From positions 575,001-639,000 of the forward strand of contig JAWDGP010000269.1 of assembly GCA_033675545.1 (NCBI GenBank): a stretch of 64,000 nucleotides of DNA, given 5' to 3'. The DNA is from Elysia crispata. Its lineage: Eukaryota > Mollusca > Gastropoda > Plakobranchidae. Under the pieces are notes generated by a model. The model saw nothing but the letters and a program-made list of their open reading frames with translations, made no database searches and had not been told where the DNA came from. Shown here in pieces: positions 26,317-49,778 of the stretch; the stretch's first letter is position 1, and every line of letters starts with the position of its first letter. The position numbers and the translations under genes are program-made.

Positions 26317-26411
26317 TGCCTATTACATGTATGAGACACAGCAGACATACTTTGCTTCATGCAAGGAGCAATGCCCATGTAGCCTATATTTGATAGTTTT
26401 GCAAAATGATA

Positions 26412-26417
26412 AATAAA
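26412..26417 (+). other. Poly(A) signal of MAD1
   Basis: An AATAAA hexamer lies 96 bp after the MAD1 stop codon and is followed by a T-rich run and GTTGT, a good arrangement for 3' end formation. Confidence 0.6.
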
Positions 26418-27770
26418 CATTTTTTTTCATTCCTTCATTGTTGTCATACTTTCATTAATCAAACATTAAATAAACAAAGACAAAAGATGTTTAAGGTGTA
26501 TTTCATTCTCTTTTTGTCAGCCCTTTCAACTTCCCCCTCTCCTGAATTGATACATTTCTCATGACTGAAACTTAATATTTGAATGCTGTTCAAATGACTC
26601 AAAAATGTGCCATAAAGGCATATCTACAAACATACCCACCCTGCTAAAAAAGAAATTTGGAGAGTTAGAATATTGTGTGTGCTGCTGCATTTTTTTACAT
26701 ATTTCTACGGGGGCTCATGAACCAATTGCTTTGCAGACGAAGAACAATTTCCCAAATTTGACCCAAAATTGCTACAGAAACAAAAATCATTAATAAACAT
26801 TGACATTACGGATAAAAGCAAATAAAAATACATTGGTTTAACTGCCCTTTGCAGTTAAACATTTTATAAATTCAATTGATACAGCACGGGGCTCAGATGT
26901 GCACCTATGCTGAACAAAATCACTAATTATGATCACTCTGAAATTATTATACTCCTAGTTTGAATCTTTGCATGGCTCAATTCATTATATATATATATAT
27001 ATATATTTTTCTCTAGATCCATCTCAGTATTGCTACTAGTGAATGCTGAGTACCAGGTATATTAAGTGCTGAAAATGAACTCTTTAGTTACTTATAATTG
27101 GGATCAAACTTGTGCACCCTTTACGCAGCAAATTAGTCAACATAGTGCTAGGCAAACTAAAAAATACAATAAGTAAAAAAAAAAATATATATATATATGC
27201 ATGATTTTAATCTATATTTAAAAAAAGTCTTCAGACTTTAAGAACTTCCAGCACTCACCTCAACAAACCAAAAGCAAAACGGTAAATAAAAAGCAAGTGA
27301 AGGTAATTCTCTTTAATCAATGTAAAAAAAATTTATTCAACATACACTTGTTTATAAAAAATAATGCACACACGGCACAACCTTGTTTCTATCACTCTAT
27401 TACACTCTCTGCCTCACTATTTTAATGAACACGCTGGCTTATTACTTCACTCTTATATTGAATAAAACTTTGGACTTAAAATTAAATGCATTGATAGATG
27501 TTTATACCTGTAGTTACATAAAAGGTAAAGGCATAAAAAATGTGGGATGATAAAGGTGAACCTTTACCTCTTAATTATCCCAAAGTCATTGATAATATCT
27601 GATTGTAAATGTAATGCCAATTACTGACATGGAAGATTGGAAACTAGGTGTAACTTTGAATCGTTTCACCGCTGGGTTATACTCGAGAAACTTCAACAAA
27701 ATGATTTGAAAATCAACTAAAGTGCTGATTTTTAGCAACAATTCATTATGTATGAAGATTTCTTTCTCAA
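26418..27770. other. MAD1-TFAM convergent spacer
   Basis: No exon was supported. The right part should be the TFAM 3' UTR; a minus-strand AATAAA at 27332-27337, about 430 bp past the TFAM stop, is a candidate signal. Two short AT runs (near 26988 and 27185) are present. Confidence 0.5.
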
Positions 27771-30700
27771 TCATAATTCCTCTATGTCTTTCTTGCTTTT
27801 CTTTGGATTATTTCCCATGGCCAATCTCAATAGTGTTGACTTCCTAATGACATCAAATCGACCCATTTCCATCATGTCTTTCTCCCATCTCTCTATCTCT
27901 TCCTTGTAGACCTCTGACCTTTGTGCCGATTGTTTTTGATATTTCTGAGGAGAAATAAAAATTAAAAAGCTTGGGAATCTACTCAACAAAAATTATTGTT
28001 ATTATTTCTAAAAATAATGTTTAAAATATTTAAAAAACAAACAATCAAACAAAAATCTTCGCTGAAATTGAAGAGGTTAAACATCTACATTTAATGAAAC
28101 ATGATTAAATAAGAAATTTTAACCAATTAAAAGGATACATTTCATTTGCCCCATGAAAAACAGACAATGGTTCTTTTATTTCAAAACCCATGCAGTAAAC
28201 ATTGCTTTCAACGGCCTGGGACTAAAAGTAATCCTGTTTCCAACAAAGTAGTTAAAAGATTTAAATTTTTGCCTTGATTAACTCTACTTAAAAATCTTTG
28301 AATATAACAAACTAATTCTGGGTGAACCTTGACTTTAAAAAACCCTGAATCTTTCTTTAATTCAATGAACAAACCCTAAATCTTTAATTCAATTGAATTT
28401 TTTCCTCCTCTAAGTTTTCTGGAGCAATTGCTAGGTCAAATGCAGTACACATAATTACAGGCACCTTGACTTGGTTCAAAATTCCTAAGCCAGCCACTCC
28501 TTTCTTTGACTCAGTTGAGTTCAAAACAACCAAGGCAAAAAAAAAAGAGATGGAGGTGGGCGGGAGGAAGTACAGTGAAAACCTCAAAAACCTAAGTCTG
28601 TTTATTGGAATTTCTCATGAACCGAATTTTGCGAGAAGATAGGTTATTTTTTTTCCTCATTGGCTTTGTAAGAATCGGACTGGTACTTCGAAGTCAACAC
28701 CACCCTATAAGGCATCACAAAAGTACTATATGGATTTCTCAAGCAGCAAGCAAAGTTAATCACTGCCCTGGAAAGGCTGATCAGTACACTAACAAGGCCA
28801 GGAGGGAGGTGATGCACAAAGAAAGTGCCAGTAGTGACACAGATACTGGTAGCAACAAAGGACCCAAGAAGGGGAGTGTTGTTCATTGCAGGCGCAGTAC
28901 CCATTCAATCAAAGAGTCATAGATTCAGTTATGTCACTTTTTTGTAATTCGAATTCTAAAATTAATTCGAAGTTCTAATCCATTCCCATACAATTCAAAT
29001 TATGAGGTTTCCACTGTATATGGTGTGGGACTTGCAGCTGGTGAGTGATGGATGAATCATCAATGGGGATACTAGTAGTTTTTTTGACTAACCAGTAACA
29101 AAGTATAATATAAGTGTTCAGTCTTACAGCATTATTTCCCTTGTTTCTTGATGATATTACCTTCACAAACTTTGGATCCACCAACTTTTCAACTAGAACA
29201 AGATGATTTGTTGCCTGTGAGGCTCACTGCATGTTGTTTCATTCAGAAAAGTTGCCTGTGAGGCTCACTGCATGTTGTTTCATTCAGAAAAGTTGCCTGT
29301 GAGGCTCACTGCATGTTGTTTCATTCAGAAAAGTTGCCTGTGAGGCTCACTGCATGTTGTTTCATTCAGAAAAGTGACTCCTTTGTCAGGTAACTTTTTC
29401 TTCACACATTAAGGATCTCTAAGTTTATTATAAAATATGGAGAAAAAACAACAACCCAGAAGGGCCTATTTCCAACACAAATTGATTTTTGTCATTCATT
29501 TCTCATCCTCTTTGTCTTTCGAATTTTGCAGGGTAAAAGCATCAAACATTTAAACTGATAGGAAAAAAACAACAAAAAAAACAAAACAAAACAGAATTGA
29601 TAGACATGTTCTTAATCGTGCACCAAATTCAGCATAAAAGAAGAGAATTCACTCAGCAGTCTCTATATTCTTTACAACATAAATCTGAAGAGTTTGAAAA
29701 TTAAAATGATGAGAAGAGTAAAGATGGCCCATAAAGGCAGATTTATCTCTGCTATACTGCCTGACCCTGTGCTACCTTAATTTCAAATAGAGTGGAAACC
29801 TCAAAATTCGAATTGTATGGGGATGGATTAAATCTTCGAATTACAAAATGAGTATAACAGAGTCTAAGACTCATTGAGTGAGTGTGTACTGAGCCTGCAA
29901 CGAGCAACCCTCCCTTTCCCCCGTCCCACGTTGCTATCAGTATCAGTACAGGTTTGCTACTGTTACTTAATTGTTAATGCATCTGCTCCCTTCTTGATTT
30001 GTTAGCGCACTGATCAGCCTTTCTTGGGCAGTGATTGGCATTGCTTGCTGCTTGAGAGATGCATGTAGCACTTTTGTGATCCTTTATGAGGTGGTATCCA
30101 CTTCGAATTAAGAGAATCAAATTAGAAATACTTCAAAATACAAGTCTGATTTTAACAAAGCCAAAGAGAAAAAAAAACTATTATCTTGCAAAATTCGGTT
30201 TATGAGAAATTCGAATAATCAGACTTCGGTTTTTGAGGTTTCCACTGTATGTAAACCAAACTGAACAGATCGTGGGAGAAAATTAAAGACCTCCAGGCTC
30301 CAACTGGAAGGAACTCAGGCAGTACTTGAGACGAGATGAAAAAAACTACTGTTCACTATACTATGTGACAGTGAATCAAGACAAAATAGCTCTGGATCTG
30401 GTGTTACCACTGTCCTTAGGAAAACAGGATGGAAAAAACTCCTGCTTGTGTGGATATTTTAGAAAGTCAGGGTAGGAGAGCTTTCAAACACCTGATGATT
30501 CTCTTGGGACTCGGGAAAGATTCAGAATGACTTCAAGATAAAGTGGCCCTACCCACATGTGTACAAGAATACACAATCAACAGCTTTGCAGCATTCAAGA
30601 CAAAAATAATTTGATAATAACATCCTACATACCCTCTAGAATCCTGCTTTCAACACTAGGATCTTCAAAGAGAGAGGAAGCAAAAGAAACATTTGGTGGC

Positions 30701-33700
30701 AAGGTTTCAAGGCCCGATAGAAGAAATTGGGTCACATGTTCAGGCTTCTATGTATTAGGGCTGGCCAAAAGACCAAGGTGCCTGGACAGCTCTTGTTAAC
30801 AGCATCTATGATTAAAAGAGGCTTTAAAGTATATCATATTCCTGAAGTCCTTATCCCTCACTTTCTCCTTATAATGAATATTTGAAGATGAAAGCGTGCA
30901 CAATAAAACACTCACTTCCTTTTCTGCATCACTAAGACTGTCCCACTGATCACGTAATCTCTTGAAGATCCTCTGGAGAAAAAGCAAGCAAATTAAACGC
31001 TTAATAAAGTATCAAAAAAAAAAAGATAATTAAAAGAAAAATATGCCAGTTGAATCTCCATAAAGAATACAAATTTACTTAAATATTTAGAGCCCACAAT
31101 TTTTTTTCCTCATGAAATCTAGATAGGAAAAAAAATTTTTTGGGCCTAGGTTACCAAATGAAATATTAAGGGGATTGCGGTAAAAGCTTAGATCTAACAA
31201 ATGCTTCTTCATTATTTTAATCTATACTCTAAGCTCCAGCTATCAGCTTAATCCTATCTGAGCATTGTGATTTACTATCATTTCTGCACAATGGGGGTGA
31301 TTTTGTGATCCCACATTTTGAATAGGTAAAAAAATTGATTTATACTTATCCATACATAGGGTGTGACAAACGGACCCCACATTTTTATTTTATAGTGTTA
31401 TAAACTTGGTTACATGTAACCGTGCACCTGGGGTGACAAAATCACACCACTTCTACTGTATGAAATAAATACCCATCCTTAATTGGAAAGATCGATGTCA
31501 GGGTATTTATATTCACAAAATCATTCTTGCATTTTCCTAACCCCTGTTTGGCTAATGATTCAATTCCTTGAGACAACTAAAAGATTATTTATGATTCTAT
31601 TCTTGTCCGCCACTAGCCGTATTTGCCCTCCTCTCCCCCTGCTTCTGAATCTTTTAGAAATGACCAATCGTCAGTATTGTTTTGATTTTTTCACTATAAA
31701 TAATCATTTGCCGAAATGAATTTTTGAGATGTGTACTAAAAATTTCAGCAGGAAATTCTGATTATTAGTATTTTTGAACACACAAAAACGGCCAGAGGAA
31801 AAAAAAAATTTGAAGTTCACATCATGATCCTATACACTGTCAATTTCTAAATTACAACTCGTTTCAAGACATTATAAATTATGTACCGGTACTCCGTAAT
31901 ATCATAAAAAGACAAATGTAACTCACTGTTACTTTATCCTCCCCAGCATGCTCTGAGTAATGTTCAGTCATAAAGCAGCAGAAAGCAGATGCTGGCATCT
32001 TTGGCATACCTAATTCACGACGGGCCTAGCATATGTTAAAAGAAAAGAACCATTATGGAGATAGATATTCCAAACAGAAAAGAATTACAAAATACAGCCA
32101 TAGAGTCTAGTGAAAGCTGGCAAGTATAGTTTTATTTCACAGTTTCTTACCAAGGCTAGGCTACTTGTAGGAGAAAATAAAAAAAATCTGCCACCAATTT
32201 ACTTGTACATGAAGTATGCCCAAAAAGTGATAAATGAAGTTTTATGCAAAAAGCCAATATGTGGTTCTTTAAAATAAAAAAGTTATTGCCAGGTTGAAAA
32301 CCTTCTCATATTAAAATGGTCTGCTTTGCCGAGGTCAGAGGGACTTTCTTCAAGTAAAACTATCTTACAAGGTATTGTTCAAGGAAAACAGTACACTGAA
32401 CAGGCATGACATTACTTGACTGGAAAAACTGGGTTTAGGGACATGTTACATCATTCATAGATATCATCATGGGATGTCCACTGCTCTCTAAATGAATAAC
32501 AAAACTTAACATTTTGATTATTTTTTTTCCCCTTTCTTAACAATTATCTAGATGTGCAGAAATAAAGCAATTGAATTCATTCAAATTAAAAAAAAATTAT
32601 TTTATAAACACTTTATATCTCAAAAGTGCTCTTTCCAACTGTGCATCACTTTTGGAAATCATCTTCAAAAAAAAAATGTCAGCGTGTCTTTCTTTAAGAT
32701 ATATATTGTTGTTTAATCAAAGATGAATGAAAATGATCATCCTTAATACTCACTAATTAAAAAAATTTTCCGTTGCACCCTTTTAACTTAAAGGCTAAGA
32801 GAATTCAATGAAAACTCTAATCTCATCAAATGGAAGAAACCCCCCCATGAAAACAGAACATTTACCCTTTTCAATTTTTTTGTCATTTTCTGTTGTTTTC
32901 TTCTCCCCTCAAGCTTCATTTCTTCTGGAGTCATATTTTCCAAATAACTCTTCATGTCATCTTTGTATTTCTCAAAAAGATCTTTCCTCTGCATAGCAAG
33001 ATGCTGTAGTTTAACAAATTAAAGAAGAAAAAAAATTATCAAAAATCATGGTATGCACCATTCATTTTACAAAACTACATACCAAATTTTCAAAGTGGAG
33101 AATTTAATTTTGTTCATTTGTGTATGACATTACAATAATATCATCTAAAACATGATTTTCAAGAAAAAAAAATCACTGCATCAGCTTTTTTGGCAAAAAT
33201 TCGATAGAGCAGATTTGAAGGCATAATTTATCATAACAAAAATGATAAGGAGAAAAAATAACATGTAATTTAAAATGACTGGAAAATCTTTTAGGAAACT
33301 GCTTTATGCTCATAACTTGACTCACTGATTTTTCTTCTGGATCCACAGACTTCCACTGCTGTGATGCTATAGCAACAACTTCTTTTCTTGAAGCATCTGC
33401 AAAATCAAAAGATTACTGTGTCTTGCATTTATTATTGCTTGAGGAAAAAAATGCAACAATTTAATAGACTGGCTTGATTTGAAATCAAATAACCACAGCA
33501 CTTTTACTGCTCTAAATAACAAATGAGTTGGAAGGGGAATAAAATAACTCAAATTAATAAGCATTTGGATAAAAGATACAGTATTTTAAATAAGATCCTT
33601 AAAAGATCCATTTAGATAATTAAAAAAAATATAATGTAGCACTATGATCAATTTAAACATTCCAATAGTTTCATAATGATTACACATCCACAATTTGTAC

Positions 33701-33939
33701 AGACTTAACAATTAAAAATTATGAATATCTTACTTGGATGATCTTTCTGAATTTGATCTTGTACTTTTTGAAGATACACTAAAAACACATTTGGTGGATA
33801 TTTTGGTTTTTTGTTTCTTAATGACATCTGTTCATGTACTTTGGAGTTCGTGTACGTTGGACCGGCCCAGATGTGACATATTTGTAGTGTGCCATTTTGA
33901 AGGTTCTGCAGCTCAGTTTTATGGTTGCTCTCTCTCAAT
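27771..33939 (-). CDS. TFAM: Mitochondrial transcription factor A (5' end incomplete)
   Basis: TFAM bends and packages mtDNA and recruits mitochondrial RNA polymerase. Six minus-strand exons join in phase: 33734-33939, 33326-33396, 32866-33003, 31927-32025, 30916-30972 and 27771-27944 (stop TGA 27771-27773). HMG box A spans the first three (KKPKYPPNVFLVYLQ, EVVAIASQQWKSVDPEEK, DLFEKYKDDMKSYLENM). A basic linker (MTKKLKR) leads to HMG box B (PKMPASAFCCFMTEHY, FKRLRDQWDSLSDAEKE, VYKEEIERWEKDMMEMGR). The short basic tail ends KKSKKDIEEL. Two boxes, this linker and the EEIERW..MMEMGR ending fit TFAM, not a nuclear HMGB, which would end in an acidic tail. The mitochondrial presequence and start codon are not in the exons found. 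The first exon may instead begin at 33905, which would join in frame with a possible exon at about 34655-34735. Two MITE copies and a 41-bp repeat array sit in the last intron. Confidence 0.87.
28573..29016. mobile_element. Pogo/Tigger-like MITE, copy 2
   Basis: A 444-bp copy in the last TFAM intron starts CAGTGAAAACCTCAAAAACC and ends GAGGTTTCCACTG, with TA on both sides (28571-28572 and 29017-29018). It has the same orientation as copy 1 and shares its interior, such as AAGGCATCACAAAAGT and TCTCAAGCAGCAAGCAA. Confidence 0.85.
29210..29373. repeat. Four perfect copies of a 41-bp tandem repeat
   Basis: The unit starts GTTGCCTGTGAGGCTCACTG and ends TTCATTCAGAAAA. All four copies appear identical, which points to very recent expansion. 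It lies in the last TFAM intron between two MITE copies. Confidence 0.97.
29790..30247. mobile_element. Pogo/Tigger-like MITE, copy 3 (inverted)
   Basis: This copy is in the opposite orientation to copies 1 and 2: it starts AGTGGAAACCTCAAAATTCG and ends with GGTTTTTGAGGTTTCCACTG. The right side is followed by TA; the left first base has changed (TAG for TAC). Its interior is the reverse complement of copy 1 (for example CTGATCAGCCTTTCTTGGGC). With copy 2 it forms an inverted pair about 770 bp apart. Confidence 0.85.
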
Positions 33940-34364
33940 CTGTACAAAGGAAAGGTGATTCAAATATAATCAGCATCTTCTCATTATTAATCTTCAACAT
34001 TCTGAGAAAACAGTATTGATTCATAATTCATTTAACACAGATAATTTTTTAAATTTTTTTTTTAAGGCATTAGCACAGTAACCATAGAACACCCTTTAAG
34101 GATAAGTCAAAATTTTTCACAAAAATTTCTTAAGGACAGGGCACTGCAAGAGCTCTTTTCTTATTACGAGTGTGAATCATGATTTGTGGATTGGTTTCTG
34201 ACAACATCAATGCCTTGAATTCAAACAAAAAAAGAGAAGGGGAATCGCAATAGTACAATGACATTAAGAGCCAAAAGAGTGATAAAATAATTTAAGAATT
34301 CAAACCTTGAGATCAATGTAATACCTGTATAAAAACTATTTCTATAATGATATTGACATAAATA

Positions 34365-34369
<5 letters not shown>

Positions 34370-34417
<48 letters not shown>
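34370..34417. repeat. (AT)n microsatellite
   Basis: About 48 bp of pure AT dinucleotide lies upstream of the first readable TFAM exon. Confidence 0.95.
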
Positions 34418-34423
<6 letters not shown>

Positions 34424-34654
34424 CAAAAGCTTAAAAAAGAAGAGAACACATTTTAGCTACTCAATGAGCAAGTAAATTTTCCAATTATTTTAGATAACAT
34501 GTAGTCCACAACAAAGAAGTGGTCCTGCATTTTGTCTTATTTTGTTAATTCAATACAGCATATTCAAAACATGACCAATGATTGCCTAAAATTAATTCAT
34601 GATAATTCAATGGCTTTCATTTTACCATACAACATACTGTTTACAAAATAATAC

Positions 34655-34735
34655 CTGCGACTTCATATCACCATCTGAAAGATCATTGTCCACATTGTTG
34701 TTTTGTAAGCATATTTCAGGGCTTTTGCTTCATTT
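34655..34735 (-). other. Possible upstream TFAM exon
   Basis: On the minus strand an open stretch reads SPEICLQNNNVDNDLSDGD, then MKSQ, ending at a usable donor (GTATTA, 34654 downward) in phase 0. It would join in frame to the alternative TFAM acceptor at 33906-33907. It lacks the Arg-rich, Ser-rich look of a mitochondrial presequence, no acceptor was fixed, and the codon content could be chance. Confidence 0.2.
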
Positions 34736-36099
34736 GGATTACAGTGATAAAGTTTTATTTTGTCTTAATTTTGAGTAATTCAGATTCTAAATGGAATTAT
34801 TTTTGGCAATTCTGTTAGTATTACCACTAAGAAACAGCATGAGACATTTTTCAAAATCCAAGATGAAAATAAAATTGCTTAGTTTAGAATTTTTGAAATT
34901 CTTCCCATCCCCCCCCCCCCCAATCCTCAAGTCCTTTTCCACAGCTTAAGATAATAAATTTAAATGATTTCGTTCGTGTACAGGTACATAACCATTTCAA
35001 TTAAATAGAGGAAGATTCTTAAGTAAATCTCCCTATGGATCACTTTAAGATGTTTCTCTCATCTGAGAAGATAAGTAGGGGTACCCTAGAGCCAAAATAA
35101 ATGAGCGCTGCAATTCATTTTGTTCAAAAGTTGTATTTTAAAGCATTAAATTTCTTGGAGTGCAAGGTCTTGAATGATAAATGTTCTTAACAATAAAAAT
35201 TAGTAGTTCTAAAATCTAGACTTTAATTACTATAATGCAGTTTTGCGTCTGCATTATAGGTCATGAGTTGAGTGTAACACTGCAATTTACATTTTCCCAT
35301 CTTTTTAAGGGTCGGATCACTTTGCGACCCTGAATACACTGCAGAGTGACTTTTTTTGTCAGCCGTTTAATTTCTGATGGTAGTTTTATACAGGCTTTGT
35401 AAACTGTCGACATATTGCATTAGATTGACACTGACGGCATGGATCTATACTGAAACAACCTATATCTTTAAAGTTATAAGCATTTTTTGTCTAAACAATT
35501 TTTTTTATAAATCTAGGATTATTTTAATTAAAGCTCTGTCACATAAATTTTGTCTCAAAAATAGTAAACATGCCCTAGCAGATAAATTTGTCTTGAAAAT
35601 ATTAAACATGCTTTTTAGGACAGAAAATAAATGTTGAAAGTAAAACACTTTTCTGGGCAGTCTGGGGCACAAATTTACCTGTCCGTCATTTTAATCGCAA
35701 TAGAAATCTGATCTTTCAAGAAACTAGATTAGATTAAAAGTTTTAACTGTTATTATCTTGGTCAATTTGCAGATATCGGCTCAACTCACGTTAGGCTTCA
35801 CAATTGAATGTTTCTCGACAAATTTGAAACTTGTAGTTTATTAGGATTTTAGAGCAACACAAAAATGCTTATATCTTGAAAAGTATTTATTTGCGAAGAA
35901 TAAAACCTTTATATTCGCATTCAGCATAAATCAAATTCTTTAAGAAAAATACAATTTTAAAGCTTAAAGTGAGCTCAGCCCATAAGTGCAATAATACCCT
36001 TATTTCTAGATCCTTATTCTTAACACTGTCATTTCTGTAAAGCCAGAATTTCTCACAAATAAATTATCTAGATCTATGCATAAAACACCATCATGAATA

Positions 36100-36560
36100 T
36101 TTTGTTAAGTATGTTAGTTTAGTAAATTAAGATATGATACTATTAACTTTCTTACAGAGTTAATTTCTGGTAGGACTTCCATTTGGATATTTTGGCTTTG
36201 TATATTAAGATATATATGTGAGGCCGTAGTCTTTTTAACTGGAAGGCTAAATTAGAAAATCATTTACTGTCAGGACTTCCAATTGGATATGTTGGTTGAG
36301 TAATGTCCTATATTAAGATATGATACAGGATCTATATATGACGTCGTACTTTATTTTTTTTAGGAAATGGTGTACAATTACTTGAGGTATTAACAAGTTC
36401 TATAATTATATGACCCGATCAATCAAAGCCCTCTTTAATATGATTGAGGTTCAGTACCCCTGATTGACACTTATTTGAGGCATTAATAAGTTCTATGTAC
36501 AGCCCCATTAAACGAAACACTATTTAATGTGACAGAGGTACGGTACCCATTTGGAAGTCC
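36100..36560. repeat. Diverged ~100-bp tandem duplications
   Basis: GGACTTCCATTTGGATAT (about 36173) recurs as GGACTTCCAATTGGATAT (about 36273), each followed by a TATTAAGATAT block. Just after, TTGAGGTATTAACAAGTTCTA (about 36382) recurs as TTGAGGCATTAATAAGTTCTA (about 36474), each followed by an AT-rich, then GGTACCC-type ending. It is an old local array with no coding signal. Confidence 0.6.
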
Positions 36561-37313
36561 TTCCAATATTTTACTAGTTATAAACTGATCTACTGATCTT
36601 GGAACCTAGGGCATTTCTTTTGCTCTTGGTCCCATGCTTGTAAAGTGTCAAATATGCTGATTTTTTTTTCAGGTTTTTTTAGTTGTTCTTAACACTAATT
36701 TGAAGCTTGTTTTTGCCGCAAGTAGATAAGATTGAAGCGGCTTGCAATGTTAAAATTTTTCAAACTTTATCTCTTGATAACATGGCAAAGGAAATCCGTT
36801 CATTTCGATAGAAAATGGGCCTGCAGGAAGAAAAATATCCATTCCCCATAAAATCCTATAAAAATAGGCCTAGTTCATCTCAAAACGTTCAATTACCGAA
36901 TGCAACTTGAAACCCTAGACATAAAATGAAGTTTAGAGCTGAAACTCTTGCAAAGGCTTGCCACGGCCATGGTGTTTGCCTTGTAAGCGACTTAAGGTTT
37001 TTACAACAATATGCACTTTCAGCAGTCACGATAAGCTTAGCATAGACTTGCAAAGTCGTTTAAAGCCCGCTGTGTGCTGTATGTTTTGGTTTCAAGGTTT
37101 CTCAGAGTTGTCCATCTTACCCCACATGGGTTGTCATTAATTTTTTTTTATAATTTTATATTCAAGTTTTTTTTACAATAAATGTTGATGTTTTTACATG
37201 CATAATTACTAGATAAATATAAATTAATTTGTAAAGAAAAAAAAATCCGCTTATTTACTTATTTGCCAGAAATTAGAACTATTAAAACTGAGGGGAAAAA
37301 AAACGTATCCCCT

Positions 37314-37321
37314 TGACGTCA
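37314..37321. promoter_or_regulatory. CRE palindrome upstream of carboxypeptidase gene
   Basis: A perfect TGACGTCA, the full CREB/ATF site, lies 324-331 bp before the carboxypeptidase start codon. CREB control would suit a neuroendocrine processing enzyme, but an 8-bp match alone is weak proof and TFAM, transcribed away from here, could share it. Confidence 0.4.
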
Positions 37322-37644
37322 AACTGTTTCCGTCACAACCAAACAAATGAATAAATTGTAATAATATTTCTGTAGACATAGTTTGGGACTGTAAGAACAA
37401 TGCTAGCGTTAAGAAAATTTAAGTAATACGCCCACACGTTTAGAATACATTATCAAAGAGTGAGGAGAAAAGAATTGTGGCACTAAGTTTTTATCTAATC
37501 TAGCTAACAACGAGAAACACCGCTTTCTCGAACCTTTTTGCTACCTAGGAGGGTCCAACATAAGTATTCACACTGAAAGCCCATTCTCAAGAACGCCGTC
37601 CCAAAAACTTTAAGAAAAGTGAGATTACGAAAAAGAAACGCAAA

Positions 37645-49778
<12,134 letters not shown>

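Larger units (their letters stand above)
33940..37644. other. TFAM-CPE divergent spacer
   Basis: The TFAM first exon and the promoters of both genes should lie here. The sequence holds an (AT)n run (34370-34417), a possible TFAM exon near 34655-34735, diverged tandem duplications at about 36100-36560, and a CRE palindrome at 37314-37321. A small duplication around TAAACATGC is seen near 35565-35610. No other exon was supported. Confidence 0.5.

Noticed and set aside
29210..29373. CRISPR-like array
   Set aside because: The four 41-bp copies are directly adjacent with no unique spacers, and the genome is animal; it is a minisatellite.
30557..30799. 80-codon plus-strand frame opposite TFAM
   Set aside because: Intronic, antisense, without splice signals or known content.
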